From: Streptacidiphilus sp. 4-A2
GTDB lineage: Bacteria; Actinomycetota; Actinomycetes; Streptomycetales; Streptomycetaceae
Direction of reading: 5' to 3'
DNA: 64,000 bases
Assembly (NCBI GenBank): GCA_014284505.1
Contig: JAAFYY010000001.1
Coordinates: 2,480,001-2,544,000, forward strand
In this document: positions 1-8,883 of the stretch, one piece after another
Layout of the letters: the number at the start of each line of letters is the position of its first letter
Position numbering within the stretch: position 1 is the first letter of the stretch
Notes under the pieces: model-generated
What the model was told of the DNA's origin: nothing
Seen by the model: the letters and a program-made list of their open reading frames with translations, nothing else
Database searches by the model: none
Program-made: the position numbers and the translations under genes

Positions 1-1370
1 TCGTCGTCGGCGTCCGGGCGCGCGATGGTCAGGTTGTCACGCAACGTACCGCGGAATATGTGGTGCTCCTGGGTCACCAGGGCCACCGTGGCGCGCCGCT
101 CGGCGGGTGCGAGGCCGCTGAGCTCCCGGCCGCCTACGGCGATGCCGCCGGTGTGCGGCCGGTAGATCCCGGCCAGCAGCTTGGCGAGCGTGGACTTGCC
201 CGCGCCCGAGGGCCCGACGACAGCGAGCCACTCGCCCTCCCTGATGGTCAGGTCGATGCCGCGCAGCACGTCGTGCCCCGACTGGTAGGCGTAGTGCAGA
301 TTCCGCACCTCGATGTCCCGCGGTCCCGGACAGATCGCGGTGCCGTGCCAGTCGGACGGCAGTTCGGCCGGGGCCGGTGCGGCCGGGGCCTCGGTGGATT
401 CCCGGAGCTGCTCGAAACCGAGCAGGCGGGCCAGCGCGGCGCCCGCCGACTGCAACGCGTCCAGCCAGTACACCAGCTGGTCCAGCGGGTTGAGCAGCTG
501 CGAGGCATACAGCGTGCCGGCCGTTACAGCGGCGAGGGAGACCACGCCGTGCAGATAGAGCGTGCCGCCGACGACCAGCATCGCCGCCACCGGCAGAGAG
601 TAGCTGGCGTCGCACAGCGGCAGCAGGACGTTGCGCAGCCGCAAGGTGTAGCGCTCGGCGGCGTAGGAGTTGGCGATGTCCTCGTTGAGCTGGTCCATCC
701 GACGGGCGGTCAGCCGCATCGCCTCGACGGTACGGGCGCCCTCGACGGTCTCGGAGAGGCTCTCGGTCAGCCGGGAGTAGGACGCGGCTTCGCGCAGGTA
801 CCCCGCGTGCGCCCGCCGCTGGTACCAGCGCGCGGCCACGAACAGCACCGGCATCGCGACCATGCCGGGCGGCACCAGGACCGGGCTGATCAGCAGCAGG
901 GCGCCGAAGGTGAATCCGACCACGCCCACCGAGGTCATGGTCGCCGGAATCGCGGAGCGCACAGCGGTGGACATCAGCGCGACATCGCGGGTGGTGCGGG
1001 TGATCAGGTCACCGCGGTCCGCGTCCTCGACCGTCTCCGGCGGCAGGGCCAGCAGGTCCGCGACGAACTGCTCGCGCAGCCCGGCCAGGATCCTCTCCCC
1101 GAGCGCGGCCGCGGCGTACCCGGCGAGCCGGACCAGTACGGCCTGCGCGGTCAGGCAGCCCAGGATCAGCGGGACCAGGCGCGGCACCGTGTCGTGGCCG
1201 TGCACCACGTCCGCGACCAGGTTGCCGAGCAGCCACGGGGCGAGCAGCCCGGCGGCCGCCGAGAGCGCCTGGAGGCAGAGCACCAGGCCGAAGGCGGCGC
1301 GGTGCGCCTGTATGGTGCGCCACGCGTACGCGCGGAGCTGACGATTGGCGGCGACGGGCAGCTCACTCAT
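1..1370 (-). CDS. ABC exporter half-transporter with canonical ATP site, cut by the left edge
   Basis: One uninterrupted frame runs from the ATG at 1370 to the window edge, about 456 residues without the C-terminus. Residues 1-320 form a hydrophobic type-1 ABC exporter membrane domain. The nucleotide-binding domain begins near residue 340 and shows an A-loop tyrosine (HYAYQSG), a good Walker A (GPSGAGKST) and a Q-loop (VTQEHHIF). The signature and Walker B lie outside the window. The start codon overlaps the stop of the upstream half-transporter gene as ATGA, so the two are translationally coupled and probably form a heterodimeric exporter. The substrate cannot be predicted. Confidence 0.88.
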   Translation of the reverse strand, partial: MSELPVAANRQLRAYAWRTIQAHRAAFGLVLCLQALSAAAGLLAPWLLGNLVADVVHGHDTVPRLVPLILGCLTAQAVLVRLAGYAAAALGERILAGLREQFVADLLALPPETVEDADRGDLITRTTRDVALMSTAVRSAIPATMTSVGVVGFTFGALLLISPVLVPPGMVAMPVLFVAARWYQRRAHAGYLREAASYSRLTESLSETVEGARTVEAMRLTARRMDQLNEDIANSYAAERYTLRLRNVLLPLCDASYSLPVAAMLVVGGTLYLHGVVSLAAVTAGTLYASQLLNPLDQLVYWLDALQSAGAALARLLGFEQLRESTEAPAAPAPAELPSDWHGTAICPGPRDIEVRNLHYAYQSGHDVLRGIDLTIREGEWLAVVGPSGAGKSTLAKLLAGIYRPHTGGIAVGGRELSGLAPAERRATVALVTQEHHIFRGTLRDNLTIARPDADD

Positions 1371-3076
1371 CCGGCGGCCGTCCACCGCTCGACCACGGAC
1401 CGGTAGCGCGGGTCCGCCATCAGCGACTCGTGCGCGCCCTCGGCCGCCACTGTGCCGTCCAGCACCAGGGCCACCTGGTCGGCCAGCCTCAGCAGCAGGA
1501 TGCTCGTGCTGAACACGACGGTGGCCCGCCCGCGGCGCAGTCTCGCGATTCCCTCGGCCGTCCTGCTCTCCGTGTTCGCGTCGACGGCGCTGGTCGGGTC
1601 GATCAGGACCAGCACCTCCGGATCGGCCATCAGGGCGCGGGCCAGCCGCAGGCGCTGCTGCTGGCCACCGGAGAACTCCCGGCCGCCGGCGGCCATGCCG
1701 GCGTCCAGCCGGTCCGGCAGCGCCTCGACGATGTCCCGCGCGGCGGCCGCGTCGATGGCGTCCCACAGCAGGTCGTCGGATCCGCGGGCGTCAGCCCTGC
1801 CCGCAGGATCCAGCTCGCGGCGCAGTGGCCCGGCGAACAGTCGCGTCGGCGGGGGTGACCAGGATGTGTTCGCGACCCCGGCCAGTGGCAGGTCGGCCCA
1901 GCGCGCGTCCGGCCAGGGTCGTGCCGGAGTCGGCATAACGCCCCAACCGGTCGGCAGCGTCTCCGCGTCGGCCGCGGAGCACACCACCGCGGTCAGCCCG
2001 CCGGCCGGCACCCGCAGCCGGAGTCGGGGTCGGCCAGGACGCCGGGCCCGGGCATCGGGCCGGCCGGCGGTCCCGGCGCGAGGTCCGGCTCCAGGGTGAG
2101 CAGCCGGGTGACGTTCTCGGCGGCGACATGGCCCTGCATCGCCGTGGTGACCGCGAAGGTCATCCGGTTGAGGGGAAGTATCAGATAGGTGGCGTACCCG
2201 TAGAAGGCCACCATCTGCCCGGCGCTCAGGTGCCTGGTCAGCACCAGTTCGCCGGCCAGGGCCACCACACCGGCGAGCAGCAGGGTCGGCAGGAACGTCC
2301 TGGCCGCTCCCAGCATCGCCGTCGCAGCTGCCTGCCGCAGCGCGACGGCCCTCAGCCGCTGCGACCCGTCGCGGTACCGGCCGACGAACTGCTCCTCGCC
2401 GCCGATCCCGCGCAGCACCCGCAGTCCTCGGACGATGTCAACGGCCTGGTCGGTGAGTTCGCGCTGCTGCGCGCGCAGCTCGCTCTGCCGGCTGCGCAGC
2501 ACCCGGGACAGCCGGGTGGTGATGACCAGGATGACCGGGACCGCGACCAGCACCAGCAGTCCGACCTGCCAGGACGCGACCAGCATGAGCACGGCGACGG
2601 CGACGAACCCGGCCACCCCGCCCAACCCGCGGCGGCGTACTGCAACGTCTCCCCGATCAGGCGGATGTCCGAGACGCCGACGGTGACCAGGTCACCTGCG
2701 GAGACCTGCCGGTCGACCGTGGTACCAGCTCGCAGGTCCTACAGGTGACGAACTGCATGGTCCGATAGCCGGGCTCGACCTTGACCCTGAGCTCCAGGCG
2801 CTCCACCGCCAGGGCGGACAGCGCCGTCACGATGCCGAGACCGAGGACCGCCAGGCCCCAGCCGATCAGTGCCGTCTGGTCCTTCGCCACCAAACCGGAG
2901 TTGACGGCCTCCCCGATGACTGCCGGGCTCAACGCGAGTCCCGCCGACCACATCATGTTGAAGAAGGAGTCGAGAGCCAGGACCGGCCAGTGTCTGACCG
3001 CCATCCACCACAGATACCGCCACGCCCCGCGCGTGTCGGGCGTCCCGGGATCGGCATCAGCGAAGCTTCGCACCAC
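1367..3076 (-). CDS. ABC exporter half-transporter with degenerate ATP site; several frameshifts
   Basis: A GTG start at 3076 directly follows an in-frame TGA. The membrane domain is readable from 3076 to about 2740 and again from 2640 to 2100. The nucleotide-binding domain runs to the stop at 1367. Frame changes fall near 2740, 2640, 2000, 1955, 1915, 1870 and 1855, and many compensate each other, as expected of base-calling indels. No Walker A is visible where it should be (GGLTAVVCSAADAETL). The signature is SGGQQQRL. Walker B reads VLVLIDPTSAVD, lacking the catalytic glutamate, and the switch histidine is replaced (VVFSTS). These features fit the inactive site of a heterodimeric exporter, partnered by the coupled downstream gene. 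Confidence 0.8.
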
Positions 3077-3282
3077 TCAGCCCTCAACCCCCGCTGGAAG
3101 CCCGCCAGTTGAAACCCGTCCCACACAGACGGCTTCATTCTAGACCAGGCACCGTCGGCCATCGGGCAGTGATGGGCGGCCGGCCCCGGAAACCGCACGG
3201 TGTGTTACCCCGGAGCTGTGGGTGCTCGACCCGCCCAGGCAGTCGGCGACGGTCCTTGGCGACGGTCCTCGGCGACAGTCGC

Positions 3283-3855
3283 TCAGACCCCGTCGCCGCT
3301 CCGAGGGGTTGCCGCGCGCTGAGAGGGCAGTTGCACGACGATCAGCGCCAGCCCCTGCCAGGTCACATTGCGGATGGCCGCATCCAGCCCGTTCCATGCC
3401 TTGGACTGCCACATCGCGAACCACTCTCCGCCGATCGCCAGGAAACCGGCTCCGAAGAGCACCAGCCCCATCAGCAGCCCGAGGGTGCTTGCCTGCCGGG
3501 CCCGCGTGCAGTCGCGTCGGCGGCCGAGCGCGGCGAACCAGCTCACGGCGCCAACGGCCAGGACAAGTGCGGCGAGTGCCTCCCAGACGATGATCGCGAC
3601 GTAGGCGGCGTCCTGTAGCGCGGGCGAGGTGACGGCTCGCCATATCAGCCTCCCGTCGCGGAAGGTGGTGTCCATCGCGAGCACATGGTGGACGTACTGC
3701 TGATTGGTGCCGAAGTCGGTGACGTTCCCCAGGACCACGAGGAGAAGATCGAGGGCCACCGTTGCGGTCAGCACGGCACCGGCCACAGGAAGCGTCCCGA
3801 GGGCAAGGACCCGGTCGGCCCCGGCGAAGGACCGCGTCATCCTGCTGATGATCAT
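3283..3855 (-). CDS. DUF2165 family small integral membrane protein
   Basis: This 190-residue protein has about four hydrophobic segments and the conserved DUF2165 stretch NVTDFGTNQQYVHHVLAMDT followed by an arginine-tryptophan segment near residue 70. The frame is open back to 3972, but the segment before the ATG at 3855 is proline/arginine-rich and unlike membrane protein, so 3855 (or the internal ATG at 3840) is preferred. DUF2165 has no known biochemical function. The gene lies upstream of the ABC exporter pair on the same strand with a 206-base gap, so co-transcription is possible but unproven. Confidence 0.75.
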   Translation of the reverse strand: MIISRMTRSFAGADRVLALGTLPVAGAVLTATVALDLLLVVLGNVTDFGTNQQYVHHVLAMDTTFRDGRLIWRAVTSPALQDAAYVAIIVWEALAALVLAVGAVSWFAALGRRRDCTRARQASTLGLLMGLVLFGAGFLAIGGEWFAMWQSKAWNGLDAAIRNVTWQGLALIVVQLPSQRAATPRSGDGV

Positions 3856-4031
3856 GCCGCCCAGGATAGCCGCCGGGGGCCGCCGGTGCGGTGACCGCAG
3901 GGGTCCGCCGGGCCGGTCGGGTCGCGGTGGCGAGGAGACCTGAGTCCCGCGGATCTCTGCATCACGCGACATCGCTCCGGACGCGGTGAGGCGACGAGCG
4001 CCGGCGCCTCCTGTCTGTGAGGATTCCGGTC

Positions 4032-4757
4032 ATGATCTCGGAAGACCTCCATGACTTCTTCACGGCGGCCGCCGGTGTGGCCGGCACGCTGATCGGGTTG
4101 CTGTTCGTGGCAATCTCGGTGGCCGCCGAAAGGGTGAGTGAGCACGGGAATCCAGCTCATCGTGTCCGGGCAGCGGGAGCGTTGACGGTATTCACCAACG
4201 CGCTGACCGTGTCGCTGTTCGCCCTGGTCCCCGGAACGAACGTGGGCACCGTCGCTTTCGTGGTCTCCCTCCTCGGCCTGATGGCGACGGCGGCGTCGCT
4301 GATCTCGCTGATCCGGCAGGGGACCCTGACCTGGCAGCATCCCCGGGAGGTCGTCTTCCCGATCTGCCTCGGTGCCGTCTTCGTCGCCCAACTGCTGGCC
4401 GGCCAGACGGTCATGTTCCATCCGGCGGCCCGAGGCTCGGTCATCACGATCGCCGAGATCATCATGGTCTGTTTCCTCATTGGCATCGCCCGCGCCTGGG
4501 AGCTGGTCGGCGGGCCCCAGTTGGGGCTTGTCGGCGAGATCCTCACCCTCGTTCGGTCGACCCCGACGAGCTCCACGGCAACAGGCGAACAGCGGCCCCG
4601 GACGCCTCCGGCGGGACGTGACCTGCCGGTGCCGATTCCTCGGCCGCTCCGGCACCACCTCACTCCAAGGGCTTCACTCCAACCGCCTCACTCCAACCGC
4701 CTCCTCAAAGCGGCCACCTCCGCCTCGACCTCGGTCATCGCCCTGACAGTGACATAG
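4032..4757 (+). CDS. Putative membrane protein, four transmembrane segments
   Basis: The start is set at the ATG at 4032 because GAGGA at 4019-4023 is a good ribosome binding site eight bases upstream; a GTG at 4017 is in frame but would use up that site. Residues 10-160 contain four clear hydrophobic segments, with a first segment of the type FFTAAAGVAGTLIGLLFVAIS. The last 70 residues are a polar, proline/threonine-rich tail. The final 70 bases overlap the 3' end of the convergent acetyltransferase gene, so the tail may be misread through an indel. I recognise no characterised family. Confidence 0.65.
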   Translation: MISEDLHDFFTAAAGVAGTLIGLLFVAISVAAERVSEHGNPAHRVRAAGALTVFTNALTVSLFALVPGTNVGTVAFVVSLLGLMATAASLISLIRQGTLTWQHPREVVFPICLGAVFVAQLLAGQTVMFHPAARGSVITIAEIIMVCFLIGIARAWELVGGPQLGLVGEILTLVRSTPTSSTATGEQRPRTPPAGRDLPVPIPRPLRHHLTPRASLQPPHSNRLLKAATSASTSVIALTVT

Positions 4758-5697
4758 CCGAGTTGCCCGTTCACCCGCTGCATGTGCACGTTGTCGGCGG
4801 CGGTGGTGGTTCCCACCTGGACGATCGCAGGGCGATCCGACAGCAGACGGAGCATCATGGCGGACTTGAGACAAAGACCCAGACCGTGGCCCCGGTGCTC
4901 GGCCAGGACAGCGGTCTGCTGCTGTTCGGCCTCCCCGGGATTCGCGGGGTGCACTTCCAGCTCGGTCAGGCCCGCCACCTCTCCGTCGGCTTCGTGCACG
5001 GCAGCGACGACGCGCTGTTCCACCCCTCGCTCACGGCACTCCGCCTCCGCCTGGCGAACCCGCTCGACGGTCCATTCCGGAAACCTGAAACTGGAATCCC
5101 CTGAAGGGGCATCATGGATGGCCCCCTTCGCCCGCGCGTACGAAGCGACCAGCGATTCGGGAGTCACATCGCTCCACTGCTCCAGCCGGTAGCCCGCCGG
5201 GAGCGGAACGTCCCAGAGAGCCGGATCGGCATCGGCCACCACAAGCTGCTGCCGCACCCAGCCATGGCTCCGGGCGAAGCCCAGCGAAGCCGCCCACCGC
5301 TCACCGTCACCGCCGATCCGCAGACCGAGTCCGTGCACCAGCGTGCGTCCCTCGGCAGCCAGGACCGGAAGCACCGCGCGGAGCAGCATGGTGCCGACGC
5401 CGGCGCGGCGGTACCTGGGCAGGACCCGGACATCGGTGGTGGCGAGAAGGCTGTTCTCGTCACCCGGGTGAACGTCAGCACCATGCCCACCAACTGACCG
5501 GCCCGGCGAGCTGTCCAGATCCGCTTGCGGCCCAGGGTCGTCATCACGACGGGCAGCCCGGCGGTGGTCCCTGCGAGCGTCGGCAGCGGCGCGTCCGGAC
5601 GTTCCACCGTGAAGTACTCGACCCCGAAGGCATGGAACTCGACGAAGTCGTCGGCAGTGGCGCCGGTCGGGTCAAAGGGAGCGATCGTCGGCTGCAT
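4688..5697 (-). CDS. Tandem GNAT-domain N-acetyltransferase, one frameshift
   Basis: Starting from the ATG at 5697, about 336 residues can be read with one frame change near 5460. The N-terminal GNAT domain carries the acetyl-CoA loop [11 protein letters not shown] near residue 95. The C-terminal domain carries a second, [14 protein letters not shown], near residue 275. Two fused GNAT domains resemble the mycothiol-synthase (MshD) type arrangement, but the sequence is not close enough to claim that activity. The substrate is unknown. The gene converges on the membrane protein gene at 4032-4757 and is divergent from clpP. Confidence 0.75.
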
Positions 5698-5763
5698 GGC
5701 CCGACGCTAGGGACCAAGGAGTCGGTGGTCCATCGAATTCTTCCTCCGCCGAGGGGCACCGCG

Positions 5764-5843
5764 CCTCGTCAGACGAGGGGCCGCTGCGGCGCAGCGCCGT
5801 GCGGGAGCCGGCTTCTGCCTGTGGCGAATCTGCGGCAGGCAGA
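5764..5843. promoter_or_regulatory. Two perfect dyads upstream of the clpP pair, candidate operators
   Basis: CCTCGTC-A-GACGAGG lies at 5764-5778. TCTGCCTG (5814-5821) and CAGGCAGA (5836-5843) form a perfect 8-base inverted repeat with a 14-base spacer, ending 73 bases before the clpP start. PopR in Streptomyces activates the clpP3-clpP4 operon through palindromic sites in its promoter, so these dyads are reasonable candidates. The match to a published PopR consensus was not checked. Confidence 0.4.
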
Positions 5844-5916
5844 GAAACCTCGTCGGCGGTTCCTCCTGGGCCGAGAGTGGAGCCGACGGCATCCCTGCCC
5901 CGACAAGGAGACCCAG

Positions 5917-6554
5917 ATGACTCCATCCACCGCCCTGCGGCCCCGCGCGCAGGAGGGCGAGACAACGCCCAGCCGCTTCGACGACCACCTCGCGGCCCAG
6001 CTGCTCGCTCAGCGGATCGTCCTGCTCGGTACGCAGGTCGACGAGGTCTCGGCCAACCGGGTGTGCGCGCAGCTGCTGCTTCTGTCGGCGGAGGACCCGC
6101 GCACCGACATCAGCCTGTACATCAACAGCCCCGGCGGGTCGGTCACCGCAGGCCTCGCCGTCTACGACACCATGCGGCTCATCCCGAACGATGTCTCGAC
6201 ACTGGTGCTGGGGTTCGCCGCCAGCATGGGCCAGTTCCTGCTCACCGCGGGGCATCCGGTAAGCGGTTCGCGCTGCCGAACGCGCGGATCATGATGCACC
6301 AGCCCTCGGCGGGCATCGGTGGCACCGCGGCGGACAATCGAGATCCAGGCGCAGAACCTCCAGTTGACCAAGAGGGCCATCGAGAGGATCACCGCCGAGC
6401 ACACCGGCAGAGCGAGGAGACGATCGCGCGGGACAGCGACCGGGACCGGTGGTTCACGGCCGAGGAGGCCAGGGAGTACGGGATCGTGGACCGGGTGATG
6501 GAGTCGCTCGCCAGCATCCGTCCGGCCACGTCGCGCCCACGGGCGGGGTTGTGA
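5917..6554 (+). CDS. clpP3: ATP-dependent Clp protease proteolytic subunit, complete triad, frameshifted
   Basis: The ATG at 5917 has AAGGAG at 5905-5910. The protein reads as a normal-length ClpP (about 212 residues) once frame changes near 6258, 6335 and 6405 are repaired. The serine ([11 protein letters not shown]), histidine ([10 protein letters not shown]) and aspartate ([13 protein letters not shown]) of the catalytic triad are all present, as is the NSPGG oxyanion-loop motif. It would form heptameric rings feeding on ClpX or ClpC substrates. The stop is followed one base later by the ATG of a second clpP, with a convergent PopR-like gene next, the arrangement known for clpP3-clpP4 of Streptomyces. 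The symbol rests on that context. Confidence 0.82.
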
Positions 6555-6555
6555 C

Positions 6556-7157
6556 ATGGGGTCGTACACGGTTCCCTACGTCATCGAGCGTACCGCGCAG
6601 GGTGAGCGGTCCTACGATGTCTTCAGCCGGCTGTTGAACGAGCGGATCATCTTCCTCGGCACCCAGATCGATGACGGGGTTGCCAACGCGGTCATCGCGA
6701 ACTCCTGCACCTTGAGTCGGCGGACCCCGAACGGGAGATCTCGATCTATCTCAACTCGCCCGGCGGGGAGTTCACTTCGCTGATGGCGATCTACGACACC
6801 ATGACCTTCGTGCAGGCACCGATCTCCACGTTCTGCGTCGGTCAGGCGGCCTCGACAGCGGCGGTGCTGCTGGCCGGCGGAGATCCCGGACGACGCTTCG
6901 TGCTCCAGCACGCCCGGGTGCTGCTCGGCCAGCCGGCCAGCAACGGCAGGCAGGGGACGGTCTCCGACCTCAGCCTCGCGGCCGAGGAGATGGCCCGCAT
7001 CCGCGCACAGGTGGAGGAGATCCTGTCGCAGCACACGCATCACGACGTGGCGACGCTGCGGGCGGACATGGACCGGGACAAGGTGCTCACCGCCGAGGAC
7101 GCCGTCGCCTACGGAGTCGCCGACCAGGTGCTGTGCCGACGGCTCGCGTCCGGCTGA
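6556..7157 (+). CDS. clpP4: ClpP paralogue lacking the catalytic histidine, one frameshift
   Basis: The ATG at 6556 follows the upstream clpP stop by one base, so translation is coupled. One frame change near 6705 separates the N-terminus from the rest, giving about 200 residues. The oxyanion motif NSPGGEF and the serine region [15 protein letters not shown] are present, and the aspartate region reads [12 protein letters not shown]. Where ClpP has the histidine motif (…ARIMIHQP), this protein reads [11 protein letters not shown], with glycine in the histidine position (codon GGC). If the alignment is right, this subunit cannot complete a Ser-His-Asp triad and probably works only in a mixed complex with its partner. 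Confidence 0.8.
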
Positions 7158-7220
7158 CCCCCGCGCGGCGGTGACGGAGGGCTGTCCCAGCAGGCCGGTG
7201 CGGCGGCGGTTCGCGTCGTC

Positions 7221-7263
7221 GCACCGGCACCGGCACCGGCACCCGCAGCAGCACCGGCACCGG
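7221..7263. repeat. GGCACC hexamer simple repeat
   Basis: Between the convergent clpP4 and popR-like genes there are CACCGG/GGCACC hexamers in two short tracts interrupted by CGCAGCAG. It is a low-complexity spacer; no function is evident. Confidence 0.6.
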
Positions 7264-7268
7264 TTCGC

Positions 7269-7702
7269 TCAAGCAACCAGGCGCAGGCCGCTGTTGTGCA
7301 CCGTGGAGGGCGGGAAACCCCGGGCCGCCCGGCTCCGCGCGTGTCGGACCAGCTCGTCCTGGGCGAGCGACAGCAGGTCTGCGAGGCCGAGCCCGAGAGC
7401 CTGGGCCGCAGCCGCCAGCACCTCGGAGGAGCCTTCCTTCCGTCCCCGCTCCAGCTCCGACAGGTACGGGATCGAGATCCGGGCCGCCTCCGCGACGTCC
7501 TTCAACGTGCGCTCCTGGGCGAGCCGCTCGCGCCGCAGCGCGTCGCCGACGAGGCTGCGCCACAGCGGTTCCTTCGGCGCGGGGGGCTGTCGCAGCGCTC
7601 CCGCCGCTCGCTGCGCGGCGGCGGTACCCCTTTCGGCGCCGGGGGCCGGGCCTGCGGACGCATGGGGATGACGCGGGCTTCGTTCGACGCAGGAATGCTC
7701 AC
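7269..7702 (-). CDS. popR: XRE-family regulator of the PopR/ClgR type, one frameshift
   Basis: Reading from the ATG at 7702 with a frame change near 7645 gives about 144 residues. The helix-turn-helix is very clear and ClgR/PopR-like: LWRSLVGDALRRERLAQERT, then KDVAEAARISIPYLSELERG and ASEVLAAAAQALG-type residues (here SSEVLAAAAQALGLGL). The N-terminus is a proline-rich extension. The protein ends Leu-Val-Ala; PopR and ClgR of Streptomyces are known to end in alanines that act as a ClpP degradation signal, so the tail is similar but not identical. Its position convergent to the clpP pair supports PopR, an activator of clpP3-clpP4. Confidence 0.72.
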
Positions 7703-8198
7703 CCCTTCAGCCTAGGGATCCGGAACGCCGGGGGAAGGGAGCGGCGCTCTGCCCTGGGCGAAGCCGTACCCGTCGCGGTGCTGCGGCCGTCGCGGGTGCC
7801 GCGCCCAGGGGCACCGGCCCCAGCTGGGGCACAGGGCCGGAGCGGGGGCCCCGGGGAGCGTATCCCCGTCTTTCTGTGTGCGATCGGATTTCAGCCTTCG
7901 TTCGGTGGCCGAAGGCCGGGGGTTGACTGGCGCCGACGCCGCCCGGAAAAACCCCATTCGCCAGCTCCCTGCCCTGGTCAGGGCCCTGATGATACGGCAG
8001 GGCCAGACATCGGCCAACTGACACCACTGGCAGTGGTGCCAGCATCGGAGAAGAACAGAGGGTTTCCGGTCGGTCACCTCTCGTGCCCAAGGTCCACATG
8101 AATGCACCTGTTCATTACGGAAAGTGCGTATTTCAGTCGCTTCAGTGAAGACTGCCGGGGCGTACCCAAAGCGTCACACCCCGACAAAGGAGTCATTC
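7703..8198. other. Intergenic region between popR and the protease-inhibitor gene
   Basis: This 496-base divergent spacer shows no convincing gene; open frames here have no family-like features. It must carry the promoters of both flanking genes. Notable elements are a perfect dyad at 8022-8038 (separate entry), ATGAA/TTCAT arms at 8098-8102 and 8111-8115, and an AT-richer stretch at 8095-8135 just upstream of the inhibitor gene. Confidence 0.5.
8022..8038. promoter_or_regulatory. Perfect 8-base dyad, candidate operator
   Basis: CACCACTG (8022-8029), one base, then CAGTGGTG (8031-8038). It is a compact, nearly continuous palindrome of operator size, about 160 bases before the inhibitor start. 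The protein that would bind it is unknown. Confidence 0.4.
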
Positions 8199-8624
8199 AT
8201 GCGCACTCACAAGGCCCTTGCCACCACCCTGGCAACCGCCGTCGCCGCCACCCTCAGCCTGTGGGCGCTGGCGGTCCCGCAGGCCCAGGCCGTGCCCATG
8301 CTCCAGGAGCCGGACGCGCTGGTTCTGACCGTCTCGGGCCCCGGGCTGACCGCCTCCCCCGGTGTCGAGCAGGCGGCGACGCTCAGCTGCACGCCCACCG
8401 CGGCCGGCGACCACCCCGACGCGGCCTCCGCCTGTTCGGCCCTGCTCGGGGTCGACGGCGACATCGCCGCCCTGCCGGCCGCGAAGGGCATCTGCCCGGA
8501 CTTCTACCTCCCGGTCACCGCCGAGGCCATCGGGGTGTGGAACGGGCAGCAGGTGTCCTTCCAGCAGACCTACCCCAACACCTGCATGATGCTGCGGGCC
8601 ACCGGCGCGGTCTTCAACTTCTGA
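8199..8624 (+). CDS. Secreted Streptomyces subtilisin inhibitor (SSI) family protein
   Basis: The ATG at 8199 has AAAGGAG at 8186-8192. Residues 1-32 are a typical signal peptide ending in an AQA-type site, leaving a mature protein of about 110 residues. The SSI pattern is present: ALVLTVSGPG strand, LSCTP and SACSALL cysteine pair, CPDFYLPV reactive-site cysteine, GVWNGQQVSF, YPNTC, and the terminal VFNF. SSI proteins are dimeric standard-mechanism serine protease inhibitors. Aligned with SSI (CPMVYDP), the P1 residue is aspartate and P1' is phenylalanine, instead of the usual Met, Lys or Arg at P1. It may therefore inhibit an unusual protease or none. Confidence 0.85.
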   Translation: MRTHKALATTLATAVAATLSLWALAVPQAQAVPMLQEPDALVLTVSGPGLTASPGVEQAATLSCTPTAAGDHPDAASACSALLGVDGDIAALPAAKGICPDFYLPVTAEAIGVWNGQQVSFQQTYPNTCMMLRATGAVFNF

Positions 8625-8722
8625 GCCAGGGCCCGGACCGGCGGGCCCGGCATCGCCCGGTCGGCCACGCGGCCCCGCCGGGCCCGATCCGCTGACCACC
8701 GGACCGCCCCGGCCTGACGTTC

Positions 8723-8762
8723 GGAAGCGCCCCCGGCATCCTCCCCTGCCGGGGGCGCTTCC
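8723..8762 (+). terminator. Strong hairpin terminator after the SSI gene
   Basis: A perfect 16-base stem (8723-8738 with 8747-8762) closes an 8-base loop, about 100 bases after the SSI stop. There is no U-tract, as is common in Streptomyces. Confidence 0.8.
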
Positions 8763-8883
8763 ACGTCCACCGGACGGACGGGCGGCCTGCGCCTGGCGCT
8801 CGATCGACGACAACGCCCCCGCCGCCTGTTCGCCCCGATGACCGGAGCCCGGCAGGACCCATGGGGTGGAAGGATGTGCGCTC

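Noticed and set aside
5917..7157. Treating the clpP genes as pseudogenes because of broken frames
   Set aside because: The breaks are of the same kind as in every other long gene of the window, and all other ClpP motifs continue on each side.
7221..7263. Possible CRISPR-like array in the GGCACC tract
   Set aside because: Units are only six bases with no spacers; it is a simple repeat.
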